This document shows positions 52,261 to 63,497 of a stretch of DNA of 64,000 nt, in pieces. The notes beneath the pieces were generated by a model that had not been told where the DNA came from, did no database searches, and worked only from the letters and a program-made list of their open reading frames with translations. Within the stretch, counting starts at the first letter, position 1; each line of letters opens with the position of its first letter. Source of the DNA: Ornithodoros turicata (Eukaryota; Arthropoda; Arachnida; Ixodida; Argasidae); NCBI RefSeq assembly GCF_037126465.1, contig NW_026999320.1, forward strand, positions 1,426,001-1,490,000, given 5' to 3'. The translations under genes and the position numbers were made by a program.

Positions 52261-53160
52261 ATGGGACAGGTATTCCTTCAGTGGAACTGTCGAGGCCTCT
52301 ACAGTAACATTGATGATGTACACAACCTTTTTGAAAAGTACAGAGCTGTCTGCTTGTGCCTGCAAGAAACATACCTACGCAAAGAAAACTTAAACCCTTT
52401 CCGTCGCCATAATGTTTTCGGAAAGCACCGCACAGACAGCGCACGTGCATCTGGTGGTGTGGCTGTAGTCCTTCCGCAGTGCATACCTGCAAAACACTCT
52501 CCACTCGTTACAGACTTGGAGGCCGTAGCAGTCGAAGTGTGCCTCGGCAGGACTCTCACGATAGTTTCACTCTACCTGCCCCCATCAGTGGTAATAGAGC
52601 AAAGAGCGAAGATTTTTCGAAGAGATTTCGAAGGCCTATGCAATCAACTCCCCCAGCCGTTTATGATATTAGGCGACCTGAATGGACACAATTCTTTGTG
52701 GGGAAGTGCAAAAGTAGATGCACGGGGGAAAATGTTGGAAACAGTCCTCCTTTCGGGGTCACTCTGTCTTATCAATACTGGGTTACCTACCTATGTGAAC
52801 TCTGCAACACAAAATTTCTCTTTCATAGACATTTCACTATGCAGCCCATCCATTTTCCAGTTTCTTGACTGGGCAGTTGAACAGAATCCTCGGGGGAGTG
52901 ATCACTTCCCTGTAGTCTTACATTTCCGAGGCCCTACAAACAGTCTCATGGCACGACCATCACGGTGGAAACTGTCGGAGGCAGACTGGAATGTGTTCAG
53001 AGAAGAAGCCAATTTGGCGCCTTTGTCTTTTGAGATAATGTCGATCGAGGAAGCAAATAACCTTGTCACCCAAATAATTATAGGCGCTGCTGAACGAGCC
53101 ATTCCACAAACATCTGGGTGTCTTCCCAAACACCCCAAACCTTGGTGGACTCATGAATAG
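52261..53160 (+). CDS. LINE B1 ORF2, endonuclease part (open)
   Basis: ATG 52261 starts MGQVFLQWNCRGLYSN and runs open to TAG 53158. It is a complete APE-type endonuclease: N in QWNCRG, E in LQETYLR, GDLNGHNS and RGSDHFPVV, all catalytic blocks present, then the linker to PKPWWTHE. The stop falls where the ORF2 reading would continue (KACKKIRNEQNRAWGIF follows). It would nick the target to prime reverse transcription. The ORF1 to ORF2 spacing is short. Confidence 0.85.
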   Translation: MGQVFLQWNCRGLYSNIDDVHNLFEKYRAVCLCLQETYLRKENLNPFRRHNVFGKHRTDSARASGGVAVVLPQCIPAKHSPLVTDLEAVAVEVCLGRTLTIVSLYLPPSVVIEQRAKIFRRDFEGLCNQLPQPFMILGDLNGHNSLWGSAKVDARGKMLETVLLSGSLCLINTGLPTYVNSATQNFSFIDISLCSPSIFQFLDWAVEQNPRGSDHFPVVLHFRGPTNSLMARPSRWKLSEADWNVFREEANLAPLSFEIMSIEEANNLVTQIIIGAAERAIPQTSGCLPKHPKPWWTHE

Positions 53161-55600
53161 AAAGCATGCAAGAAAATACGCAATGAACAAAACCGTGCAT
53201 GGGGCATCTTTCGTCGATACCCAACGCCAGCAAACCTTCATCATTTAAGAAGGCACGTGCAAAGGCCAAATGGACCAGGAAGCAGGCGAAGCGATCCTCC
53301 TGGTGTAGCTTTGTTTCCTCTTTGACACAAAAAACTCCATCCAGAATAGTTTGAGATAGGCTTCGAAAGATTAAAGGAGACTACAATGGCTTTTCAGTTC
53401 CTTTGCTTGAGGTCAATGGTACTCCGTGTAGCAACTTGGGTGAGCAGGCTGGCGTGCTTGGTCAACATTTTCATGATGATCAAGTAGTTCTCAGTACAGC
53501 AAGAACTTTCTGCTTGTGAAGCAGCAATCCGAACGACACGTTTTTTCAGTCAAAGGTGGGGAGAGGCATTCGTATAACCAGCCTCTTACAATGGTGGAAC
53601 TCCTGCGAGCACTGTCTTCAGTTAAAATCAGTGCTCCAGGATCACACCGTATCACATATTCCATGCTTATGCACCTGTCAGAGGGGTCAAAACAACGTCT
53701 AGTTAAGCTCTTCAGTAAGGTCTGGGACAAGGGGCAGATGCCATCATCATGGAAGATGGCTACAGTTATCCCATTGCTGAAACAAGGGAAAGATCCCACA
53801 AATCCATCCAACTACAGACCTGTAGCCCTCACAAGTTGCCTAGGGAAAGCGTTCGAGGGAATTGTCAACCATCGTCTGGTACACTACCCTTCACAAAATG
53901 GGTTAGTATACAAATACCAGTGTGGGTTCAGAGCGGGGTGTTCCACTGTTGACCATCTTGTTCGCTTGGAAACATCCATCAGAGAAGCCTTTGTGAGAAG
54001 GCAGCACTGCATGTTAGTCTTCTTCGATCTGCGGAAGGCTTACGATACGACTTGGCGGTATAGTATCCTTCGTGATTTGTGCTCTGGTGGAATACGTTGT
54101 ATTCCAAAATTGTTGCAATGTATACCTGACTTCCTTCGGGGACGCACCTTCAGGGTCAAACTTGACACAACACTGTCACGCCCATTTGCACAAGAAAATG
54201 GCGTCCCGCAGGGATGGTGCTCAGTGTCACCCTGTTTATTCTTAAAATGAATTACATTGCAAATGTCAATCCCCCTTCGGTTACATACTCTCAATATGTG
54301 GATGATGTTCAAATTTCATGCTCTTCTGCTAGCATACCGAGATGTGAAAGACAACTTAAAATCACGATCAATAATCTCGTAAAGTGGGCAAATGAGAACG
54401 GCTTGAAGTTCTCAGCTGAAAAAACTGTCTGTGTCCCATTTTCGAGAGTCAGAGGGATGTTCGCCGATCCCTCACTTACAATGAACCGTCAAGAACTTGT
54501 TGTGAAGAGCGAACACAAATTCCTTGGTGTCATCTTTGACAAAAAACTTACATTTGTTCCCCACATCAAGGAGTTGAAAACTAGATGTGTGAGGGCGTTG
54601 AACCTTCTTAAGATTATCGTCCACAGATCCTGGGGTGCAGACCATGAAACGCTGCGCCGCATCTACAACTCTGTTATCAGAGCTAAACTTGATTATGGGT
54701 GCATAGTGTACGGGTCAGCCCAACAGTCTGCTCTGAAATGCATAGATCCTGTCGACCACCAGGCTTTGCGATTAATCCTGGGAGCATTCCGAACATCGCC
54801 TGTGCAAAGTCTCTATGTGCAATGCAATGAGTGGTCTCTCGAAAGACGACGGGCCTACCTTGAGATCCTCTATTCACTAAACATTTCCAGCTACACAGAA
54901 CACGCTGCACTCTCATGTGTTACGGAGACTCGTTTTGAATGTTATTGAACAAGCCAAGAGTAATTCGTCCATTTAGCTTGCGAACACGGCAGAATGCTAA
55001 ATTGTACAGTTTTACGCTCGATTATTCTTCACTTTTAAAATGTAATGAAAGAATACCTCCATGGCAGCTAGGTACACCGTCGAACTTTTCCTTAACAAGA
55101 TACAACAAGAGAAACACAAACACTGTAGTTTTGAAGCTGGAGTTTGAGACTATGAGGGAAAGTTTCGGCGACCATACTGACTTCTATACAGATTCTATAC
55201 AGGATCAAAGAGTGAAGTCGGTGTATCATGCGCTATGGTAACGGAGAACGTCACAAGGGCTAGCCCCTTACATAAGAAATTTTCAATTTCAGCGCTCAGA
55301 TCATTGGGCTGATGCTAGCACTGCGCTTCATCCTTGAAAATAGAATTATATCATCAGTAGTCTACACAGAGTCGCTCAGCGCTCTGTATGCTATTTGTGC
55401 ACTGCAACGAACAAAAACACTCTTGTCCAGCAAGCGCGATATCTTGCCAACACAGTTCTCAACAGGGGTTATCGCCTGACCCTTTGCTGGGTGCCGAGCC
55501 ATGTAGCCATACAGGGGAATGAAAAAGCTGACCGGGCTGCTGCTGAGGCCGCTGTCTTAGGAGAGATCACCCCTACTGGCTTTCCTCATAGGATTTGAGA
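53161..55600 (+). pseudogene. LINE B1 ORF2, reverse transcriptase and RNase H parts
   Basis: 53516-54250 (frame 2): SAPGSHRITYSML, MATVIPLLKQGKDP, NYRPVALTSC, GFRAGCSTVDHL, FFDLRKAYDT (motif A) and ENGVPQG. A shift near 54230 moves to frame 1: YSQYVDDVQIS (YVDD at 54295-54306), LGVIFDKKLTF, DYGCIVYGSA and a stop at 54946. RNase H remnants are FYTDSIQDQR (near 55180) and LCWVPSHVAIQGNEKADRAA (near 55490), in different frames. At least three disruptions follow the endonuclease stop. Confidence 0.82.
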
Positions 55601-55904
55601 CCCCTGCTGAGGAGTGCGATCAATTTTGGACCACACAAAAGGAGAACAAGTTGCACATGATAAAAGTTTATGTGAGAAGACCCGGGCCAAGTTCATCAAA
55701 CCGTTTACAAGATACATTAGCCTCCCGACTGAGAATTGGACACATGTACTTGACACATGTCTTGTTACTCCGACGTGAGGACCCTCCTATATGTGTACAT
55801 TGTGGTGTCCAGCTGACCATTTTACACATTCTCTGTACATATCCTTCTTTTGAGGAGCAACGCAAGAAACACTTTCAACAATTTTATAAGTATTGCCTGC
55901 CATT
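55601..55904 (+). other. LINE B1 ORF2 C-terminal region
   Basis: Frame with RLRIGHMYLTHVLLLRREDPP, CVHCGVQLTILHILCTYP: the C-x2-C...H-x4-C knuckle that closes I-clade ORF2. Interrupted at 55915 by LINE A3. Confidence 0.7.
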
Positions 55905-55914
55905 CCACCCAACC
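55905..55914. repeat. LINE A3 target duplication, left (CCACCCAACC)
   Basis: Repeated at 56247-56256. Confidence 0.88.
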
Positions 55915-56246
55915 ACTGCGGTGCTCTTGAGGATCTGGAGCACATTCTTCTTCATTGCCCTCACTACGAACCTTCCCGAACCACACTCTCCGAGTCTCTT
56001 CGTCAGCTGGACTCTCGCCCTTTCTCCCTACCGAAATTGCTTGGTCCCTGGCCCAATCCAGCCCAGCAACGCTCTGCGCTCAAAGGTCTTCTGACATTTC
56101 TGGACACCATCGGACTTCGATCGTTATTGTAAAGGGGCACGTTATTTTCTTCCCCCCATTCCACCAAGCACTGGGGTAGAGTATCGCCTGTTGCGATGAA
56201 ACTCCCCACTCTCCAAGGCCGAAAATAAAGTTGTTTGTTTGTTTTG
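55915..56246 (+). mobile_element. LINE family A, copy A3, nested in LINE B1
   Basis: Strongly 5'-truncated: only the last ~330 bp (GGTGCTCTTGAGGATCTGG to AAAATAAAGTTGTTTGTTTG). The 10-bp CCACCCAACC flanks it. LINE B1 sequence resumes after it and runs to its own (ATC)n tail. Confidence 0.92.
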
Positions 56247-56515
56247 CCACCCAACCCTGTTAATCGGTGACTAAGCAGTTGTGCCACTCCAAAAGCTGTT
56301 GCACTTTTTAGAAGACATTAATGTTCTCAATAGGCTTTGAGGTTTTAATTTGTCAATTTTAGACTACCACAGTCTGTTTTATTTACAAACATAGTTTTTG
56401 TTTAATTACACCAGTACATTTTTAACTCAGATTTATGTACTCACCAGCATTTGTCGCATTATGGCCATAGTTGTCGATGCGCCATAAAAATTCTAATCAT
56501 CATCATCATCATCAC

Positions 56516-57072
56516 GCCTACTTTATAGACTGCCATGGGATGGTAGGGACTACCTGCTTAATCTCTGACCTGTTATGACTATTTCCTTCTTTATAACTAT
56601 GCATTGACTTTTTGTGACAATTACTGCTCTACGCAATACAATGGGATGGTATAGGACTACCTGCATGGTTATGACCTGTTTTGACTATTTCCTCGTTTAC
56701 AGCCACAAACTGACTTTTCGTGAACCTGACTACTCTATGCACTACTATGAGATAGTATGAGACTAGCTGCATCATGTATTGCCTGTTACCATGTTTATAG
56801 CTATAAATTGACTTTTTGCTCTATGCACTACAATGGGATGGGACTACCTGCATGACTTATGGCCTGTATTGACTATTTCCTTCTTTACGACTATAATTTT
56901 ACTTTCTATCACTAGGACTACTCAATGCACTATAGTAGGGTAGTATGAGACTACCTGCATCATATATGATATGTTATCAGTATTTCCTTGTTTACGCCTA
57001 TACATGAACCTTTCATGACTATGACTACTATGTGTACTGCTATGGGATAGTACGGGACTGCCTGGAACTGAA
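56516..57072 (+). repeat. ~106-bp satellite, left array part 2
   Basis: Continues the same units after the LINE B1 insertion (TGCCATGGGATGGTAGGGAC and so on), about five units, some shortened. Confidence 0.85.
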
Positions 57073-57370
57073 GCGAACTATCTGGAAAGTAGTTGCTCTG
57101 AAGCTGGTACATACAAACTGACAAACACAACACACCTAGGAACAAGAACAATTGAAATATGCATTCATCAGAAAAGCCCCTTCTGTTTCACGTCTCTTTC
57201 AAAATGTAAGTTTGTCAGCAATGACATGCACGTCACAGTATCACATCCTGGTCATCAGTTCTTTATAATGCTCTTCATGTTTCCTACAATTTATCGCTAC
57301 ATTGATCTCTACTTGCGTCACAGGCCTTCTGTGTTAAAATGATGTGAGCCCAGTTCTTGAATTCTCACAT
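57073..57370. other. Centre between inverted satellite arrays
   Basis: About 300 bp unrelated to the unit; no gene seen. Orientation of the satellite flips across it. Confidence 0.6.
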
Positions 57371-59292
57371 AGCAAGCGTTATCGTGAAGGTAGTCTTATA
57401 CTATCCCATCGCGGTGTAAGGAGTAGCCGTAATTATAAGAAATCAACTTTTACGTGTAAACGAGGAAAGTGTAATAACATGTCATAAATCAGACAGTCTT
57501 ATATTACCCCATTGCAGTGCAAGAAGTATACTAGTCGTCTTTATAAAACAATCATTTTCAGAAATTTTCAAAAATTCAGGGAATTGTCATAACAAGTCAT
57601 ATATTACGCAGGTAGTCTTATAATATCCCTTTGTTGTGCAAAGAATAGTTGTATGCATCAAAATCAATTTGTAGCTACAAACGAGGAAATAGCCATGGCA
57701 GGTCATAAATCATTCAGGTATCTTAAATTATCCCATGGTAGTTCAAATTGTACTCATAGTCATGAAAAATCAATTTGTTGTAAACACGGTTATAGATCAT
57801 GCAGGTGCTCTTATACTATCGCATAGTAGTGCATTTACCAGTGACAGTCAGTTGATAGCTTCAAACGAGGAAATAGCCATAACTGGTCATAAACATTGCA
57901 TGTAGTCCCACATTACCCCAGTGCATGGGGAGGAGGCTGTCCTAAAAATTAAATTTATAGCCAGAAACAAGGAAATAGCCATAACAGGTCATAAAGCATA
58001 CAAGTAGTCTCATACCATCCCATTGTGGTGCATAGAGTAGTCATAGTCACATAAAAGTCAATTTATACGCCTAAACAAGGAAATAGTCACAACTGGCTAT
58101 AAATAATGCCGATAGTCTCATACTATCTCATAGTAGTGCATAGAGTAGGTATAGTCACATAAAAGTCAATTTATAGCCATAAACAACGAAATAGTCATAT
58201 CAGGTCATAAATCATGCAGGCAGTCCCATACCATCGCATAAAGTAGTGCATAAAGTAGGTACAGTCATAAAAATTCAATACATGACTGTAAACCAAGAAA
58301 TAGACAAAAACAGGCCATAAATCATGCACGTAGTCCCATACTGTCACCTAGTAGTGCATTGAGCAGTGATAGTCACAAAAAGTCAATTTATAGCGATAAG
58401 CAAGAAAATAGTCATGTCAGGTCACAAATCATGCAGGTAGCCCCATACCATCCCATACTAGTGCATAGAGTGGGCATAGTCACATAAAAGTCAATTTAAG
58501 CCATAAAGAAGGAAATAGTCATTTCAGGTCATAAATCATGCAGGTAGTCCCATACCATCCCATAGTAGTGCATAGAAGGTATAGTCATAAATATTCAATA
58601 CATGACTATAAACGAAGAAATAGCCAAAACAGGTCATAAATCATGCACGTAGTCCCATACTGTCACATAGTAGTGCATTGAACAGTGGTAGTCACAAAAA
58701 ACTCAGTTTGTAGCGATAAACAAGGAAATAGTCATATCAGGTCATAAATCATGCAGGTAGTCCATACCATCCCATAGTAGTGCATAGAGAAAGTATAGTC
58801 ATAAAAATTCAATACATGACTATGAAGGAATAAATTGTCAAAACAGGTCAAAATCATGCAGGTAGTTCCATACTGTCAGAGTAGTGTATTGAACAGTGAA
58901 AATCACAAAAAAGTAAGTTTACAGCGATCAGCAAGGAAATAGCCATATCAGGTCATAAATATTGCAGGTAGTCCCATACCATCCCATAGCAGTGCTTAGA
59001 GTAGCCATAACCATAAACAGTCCATTTATAACTATAAACGAGCATCATAGCATCCAATAGTTCTGCATAGAGTAGGCGTAGTCATAAAAAGTCAATTTAT
59101 AGCTGTAAACAAGGACATACTCATAACAGGTCATAACTTATGCAAGTAGTCCCATACTGTCACATAGTAGTGCATTGAGCAGTGATATTCACAAAAAGTC
59201 AGTGTATGGCTGTAAACAAGAAAATAGTCGAAAGAGGTGATAAATCATACAGGAAGTCCCACACTGTCGCATCGTAGTGCAAAGAGCAATGA
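57371..59292 (-). repeat. ~106-bp satellite, right (inverted) array
   Basis: About 18 units reading ATAAATCATGCAGGTAGTCC, CATACCATCCCATAGTAGTGC, GTCAATTTATAGCCATAAAC and AAGGAAATAGTCAT, the reverse complement of the left unit. Units toward the centre are more diverged than those at 58200-59200. Confidence 0.88.
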
Positions 59293-59309
59293 AAAGATAA
59301 CCCGAAAAT

Positions 59310-59452
59310 TTAGGATTAAATTCCACGGCATCACGATTAAAATTCGTAGCACAAGGATTAAATTTAACAGCAGAAGGATTAAATCTCACGGTATAAGGAT
59401 TAAATTCCGCGGTATAAGAATTAAACACGAGGGGAAAGGGGAAAACCTGTAG
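59310..59452. repeat. Short tandem array of GGATTAAA units
   Basis: Six or so units of ~20 bp: AGGATTAAATTCCACGG, ACGATTAAAATTCG, AAGGATTAAATTTAACAG and so on, ending GGGGAAAACCTG next to TA. The end resembles that of the 42.9-kb foldback (GGGTAAACCTG|TA), whose arms also carry ATTAAA/TTTAAT units. The opposite end (ACCCGAAAATTT) seems truncated. Confidence 0.6.
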
Positions 59453-59657
59453 ATGGTACGGATTCCTGTCGCCAAGACTTATTATAAACATGAAGGAGAG
59501 CTTGGAGTGACGGCTCGTCAAGGTTTCAGAGTGCAGCGTAAGTCATTTTATCTGGCCCTGGGGACGATCGCACATTCACAAGTTTCAGCGCAGTCTTCAG
59601 CTCAATAGGAAATATGCGAAATAGTGCCATCTGTCGAGTGCGCTGCTCCCGACCGCC

Positions 59658-60056
59658 ATGGCTAGGGCAGATCTCTCACGAGCTGCAGCTCGAGGGGGTT
59701 CCGCTAAAGAGAAATCCACGGCTGCAATTTTTGAAGCACGACTTCTCGGTGGAGTACAGAACATTTCGGCGGAATGTGCGAATGACAAACTGTTCAATAA
59801 TTCTAGCAGAAGAAATAGTCCTACAGTTTTGCGGTCGATTCCATTTTCAGCGAGATCTCACATGGCGCATTTATCATCGACGTTCGGCATTTGCATTTAC
59901 TTTGTTTCATGCAATACTTCAATTTTTAGTTTTACCTGCTATCGTGATGGTAACATTAAATGCGATACTGGTCTTATAAAAGGGAATATTTTGATGCCAA
60001 AGTTTTTCATACTATTTGCCGCACTGTGCCGAGCAATCTCTTCGTTAATGTATTGA
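59658..60056 (+). CDS. Hypothetical ORF, 132 codons
   Basis: ATG 59658 in a good Kozak context (GCCATGG) opens a 132-codon frame. The N-terminal part is alanine- and arginine-rich (ADLSRAAARGG); the C-terminal half has hydrophobic, cysteine-bearing stretches (ICIYFVSCNTSIFSF). I recognise no family. It may be chance or a 5' exon. Confidence 0.2.
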   Translation: MARADLSRAAARGGSAKEKSTAAIFEARLLGGVQNISAECANDKLFNNSSRRNSPTVLRSIPFSARSHMAHLSSTFGICIYFVSCNTSIFSFTCYRDGNIKCDTGLIKGNILMPKFFILFAALCRAISSLMY

Positions 60057-61338
60057 GATTCTGGGAACCACGCCACAATTGTAGTGCTGCTACATTTGGT
60101 AGTTGTGATATATAATTAGACGATATAGTACTAGGTTTCAGATTTAGATGTTGGGAGGTATTTGGTTCTATCATTGCTGCTTGCTCTCTTTCGAGCCCCC
60201 TGTCGAGCATGTGACTTCATGACCAACATTTATAAATGCCATGATTCTGAACCTGTAATAAGAGTGGTTTTATCCTACGTAATTCAACTACAAGAAGTGA
60301 TCTTCCTTAACACACACAAACACAAATAAGATTTAAAAGCAAATATTCATAGATGATGTCCTATTCTCGCGTTCTGGCTTAGTTAGTGGCTCGACTAATT
60401 TCTTTTCTTACTTTCCCTTCTGCATGAGAAACTGGAACACAGTAGAGGACACATGTAGAGACCACAAATTATTGTGCACATGCTTATTTGAAATTAGGAT
60501 GTACGTCAAGAGAGCGCACTAGGTATATATGCAAAACAATATTCCAATCTATCACATTTGACAATTCACCTGCGGGTTATGATATATATCCAAGCTCCGA
60601 CAGAGCTTTTTGTCTCTAGCTCCGCCACGTTTGTGGAAATAAATAAATAAAATATAAAATATATAATTCACCCTAAGTTCACTGATTTTCCAAAAAATCA
60701 GGATCACTCATATCACATTATGGGTCTGCCTCTCAGGTTCTGCATCAGTGGTGCATAAACAGCGGCAAATATCTGGTCCTAAAGTGACTGCGTACTCGTA
60801 TTAATTCTGAATGATTGAGAATGTTAAGCTTTACTCGTTAAGTTTTAGTCTGGTCCGATGGTAGTCTCAACTGCAGGATATTATTTCATGCCCTTCCTAG
60901 TGCTCAGTTACAGCGATTCATGAATACGCACCCGTTTGTCGTTTTATTCCTCTCTGCTAGTACAGCGTCGCGCAGCAGTGCGGTGACACCTTCATCATTA
61001 CTAAATAACATTGTGTTTTGTTCTTCAGAGTTTCGTCATACGCACTTCTTCTTTTCACGACAAAAAGTTTTGGTAATCTAACGATTTTTTACTAAGCAGA
61101 ACGAAAAGCTTGCAGTGTCGTTCACACGATATGCTGCCGGCTGCTGCCTTGCTGCGCAACAAACTTGGTGGTGGTACATGAGGCGCTTACACATAGAATG
61201 ACAAAAATAACAGAAGCCCTTTTCAGCTGCCACTATTCAGTCAAAATTACTCAGGGCCAACGCAAACCGTGTACACGGAACAGCGAGGCGATGCTTTCCA
61301 AGCATCGCCTTGACGAAAATGGCGCGAGTGCGTTTTCG
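60057..61338. other. No gene; retroelement tail and small hairpin
   Basis: GCTCCGACAGAGCTTTTTGTC, then CTCCGCCACGTTTGTGG and AAATAAATAAATAAA at about 60590-60655 look like a non-LTR 3' end. GGCGATGCTT and AAGCATCGCC form a perfect 10-bp hairpin near 61287-61309. Nothing else is recognised. Confidence 0.4.
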
Positions 61339-61379
61339 CTAACGGGCAAAGGAGGGCGCTTCATTTCGCATATCTCCTA

Positions 61380-61560
61380 TTAGAGTAAAGTCGCGGTCCA
61401 TAACCTCCGGTGGACGGGGCCAGTCTTGGTGGATTTCTGTCTGCAGGCTCTGGACGAAACTGTTGTGTACAGCAGACGTTGAGGCAGCCGTCGGTGTCGT
61501 TAGGACGACTGAATTATATACGATCACCAATGTCACTCGATGTCCTGGATCTTTGCTGGT
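61380..61560 (-). pseudogene. LINE A6 ORF2, pre-RT block
   Basis: VVLTTPTAASTSAVHNSFVQ, QDWPRPPEVMDRDFTLI matches A1 residues just before the RT (near 2410-2550). Family similarity stops at 61380. Confidence 0.78.
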
Positions 61561-61599
61561 ACTCAGCAGACATAATTCGCTAGATGTCGTGCGCTACGG

Positions 61600-61905
61600 A
61601 TGTCGACACCCGAGGTAGTGACCACTTTCCCATCTATATTTCGCACGAAAGACTGCCTCTGTCACCCACTACTGGACTGATCCCTTTCACGAACTGGGCA
61701 CTCTTTCGTGCTGGCTTCCGATCATCTGTGCACACCGGCATGTCCTCAGATGCCCTCTCGCAAGGCATTCGTTCCGCCATGCAGGACGCGGTAATCATGT
61801 CTGAACGGGTCACAGGTCACGTGGATCATTCTCCAGCAATTAACCACCTCAGAGCATTACGTCGCCGAGCCGAGAGAGAGAGCCGTTCGTCAGTTCTACG
61901 GCTAT
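61600..61905 (+). pseudogene. LINE A6 ORF2, inverted post-endonuclease block
   Basis: RGSDHFPIYISHERLPLSPT (endonuclease SDH end), LIPFTNWALFRAGFRSSVHT, AINHLRALRRRAERE. It lies on the opposite strand to its neighbours but holds exactly the ORF2 segment missing between them. Confidence 0.82.
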
Positions 61906-61907
61906 GA

Positions 61908-62286
61908 TGAGCATTGAAGTCACCCAGTACAAGAGCTGGGGATCCAGTGAACTGAATAAGCGGTGGAGGTCAGTCCACGGAACCCGTACCGCGTGACGTA
62001 GATAGATACTGACAACGGTTAACAATAGCAGGTGGACAAGGCAGATCTTGCAGGAGACGTAATCATGAGAAACTGACTCTATGGTAGCAGCAACGAGGTC
62101 ATTACGAATGTATAACGCTGTTCTGCTCTCAAAGGATTGATGAGATCGATAGATTGTGTAACCAGTAATGCGATGTGCTGCATCCATGCCATGTTCGCAT
62201 ACAGCTATAAAAGGAAACTTGTACTGGTAAAGATGAGATTTAAAATCTGGGAGCTTGTCACGTAGGTTGCGAGGATTCCACTGCAT
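61908..62286 (-). pseudogene. LINE A6 ORF2, endonuclease N-terminal part
   Basis: Minus strand MQWNPRNLRDKLPDFKSHLY, FIAVCEHGMDAAHRITGYTI, SRTALYIRNDLVAATIESVS and VVSIYLRHAV: the first half of an APE-type endonuclease (N in QWNPR, E in VCE). It ends at LYWVTSMLIIAV, where GDFNAHHS would be expected. Confidence 0.8.
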
Positions 62287-62299
62287 CGCGATGGCCTTT

Positions 62300-63497
62300 C
62301 TATACAGTTGTGTCATACGGAGAGAACGATAATGCCTCCAATGCCAAAAGCGTTTGAAACTCGAGCAGTTGCGACGCACCAGGAAAGGCAGAGACAGTTG
62401 CCTTCAATGCCGTGAGTACAGCAGAGAAGAGTGTCAGAGAGGGGACAGCTTCGGTGGTTGGTGGTGCGAACTGTCGTCTCATGACTGATGGGTCTGTTAC
62501 AGCGGCGTAAGTGCGTGTAATCTGCCTTGAGGGACCCGGGTGTGTCAGGTGGCTGGTGCTGATGGGCTTCATCGCGGTGGCGTTCTGCAACCTCCGTTCG
62601 CCTTGTGAAGACCGGGGTGAGAGTATGTATATGTGGTCATCCGTACGAGGCGTCACGGTGGCATTGTCGGCCCTGGGAGCTTCAGAAAGAAGGCGTAATA
62701 TCCGGTCTTGATGTCGTTTTGTGGCGGCGGTCTTCACCGGACATAAAGAGAAGGATGCAGGATGGCTGGATTTACAGTCGGCACAATTGGGCTCTCTCTT
62801 ATTGTTGCAGTCAGATCGGCGGTGAGACCCAGCGCATACGCCACAACCAGTAGCACCCCTGCAATTTCGAGCAAGATGGCCCAAGCGTTGACACTTATAG
62901 CACTGCATGGGGTCTTGAAGGTCTGAAACCCGAGGGCAATTCGGTGTGGAAGAGGGATTGTGGGGTGAGAAGTCAGGATGACGCTGGGTAACGGGGTGAA
63001 CACATCTCCGCCATCTTCTGCCATGGAGTGCCGAACTTCTCGCCTCGCCGATATAACCCCTCCGTCTTTGAGGTAGAGAACGAGACCGTCATTGGAGTAT
63101 TCCTTAGGTACCACATAAATCTTGCCCTTACTTCTGACAAAAGATTGCGGGCAGCCGCTTCAGGCTGGACGGAGACGAAGAGAGATTCGTCTCGGTGGAA
63201 ACGGTGGTGTATAACCTGTTGTTGGGCCAGCAGACGTATTTCGCTGGCGACTACATTATGGTTGACCTTCCAGAAAGAGTAGTCACTAGTTGCTGGTCGA
63301 AACCGTATGGGAATACCGCCAGCTCGGTTCTTCCTGTAGGTGACAGTGGCGAACGGGTCATGAAGAGAAGTGGTAAGGTTGCCATCGTTCATCTCATCTG
63401 TCTGCTGAGGAGCTGCCGGTATCGAAGTGTCCATGGTATTATCGGGAACATTCACGGCCTGTGAATTGTCTGCATGGCGAGAGGAAGGGCTCTCCAC
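62300..63497 (-). pseudogene. LINE A6 ORF1 (gag-like, CCHC)
   Basis: From ATG 63497: a variable N-terminus, then TYRKNRAGGIPIRFRPATSD and LLAQQQVIHHRF. A shift near 63110 leads to VPKEYSNDGLVLYLKDGGVI, then GGDVFTPLPSVILTSHPT and RIALGFQTF. A second shift near 62905 leads to three zinc knuckles: CYKCQRLGHLARNC, CGVCAGSHRRSDC and CADCKSSHPASFSLC. A serine/threonine-rich tail ends near 62300. This knuckle series is typical of I/R1/Jockey-type ORF1, which binds LINE RNA. It is the only family-A ORF1 in the window. Confidence 0.78.

Larger units (their letters stand above)
50533..56515 (+). mobile_element. LINE family B, full-length copy B1 (I-like)
   Basis: Starts CCCGGCGTCGGGAACTTCGC and ends CCATAAAAATTCTAATCATC(ATC)n, bounded by the 9-bp duplication. 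It has a 5' UTR, ORF1 with CCHC motifs, then ORF2 with endonuclease, RT and RNase H, the I-clade layout. Length is about 5.6 kb without the nested LINE A3 (55915-56246 plus its duplication). Several frameshifts inactivate it. Confidence 0.88.
49675..59292. mobile_element. Foldback-like inverted satellite arrays with nested LINEs
   Basis: Left arrays (49675-50532 and 56516-57072) and the right array (57371-59292) consist of the same ~106-bp unit in opposite orientation around a ~300-bp centre. Outer ends agree: TTGCTCT on the left, AGAGCAA on the right, each followed inward by GACAGTxTGGGACT. Inverted arms made of tandem repeats resemble Foldback elements; an inverted satellite is the alternative. 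No clear outer duplication was found. Confidence 0.7.

Noticed and set aside
49675..59292. CRISPR array
   Set aside because: The repeats are ~106 bp with no unique spacers, occur in both orientations and lie in eukaryotic retroelement DNA.
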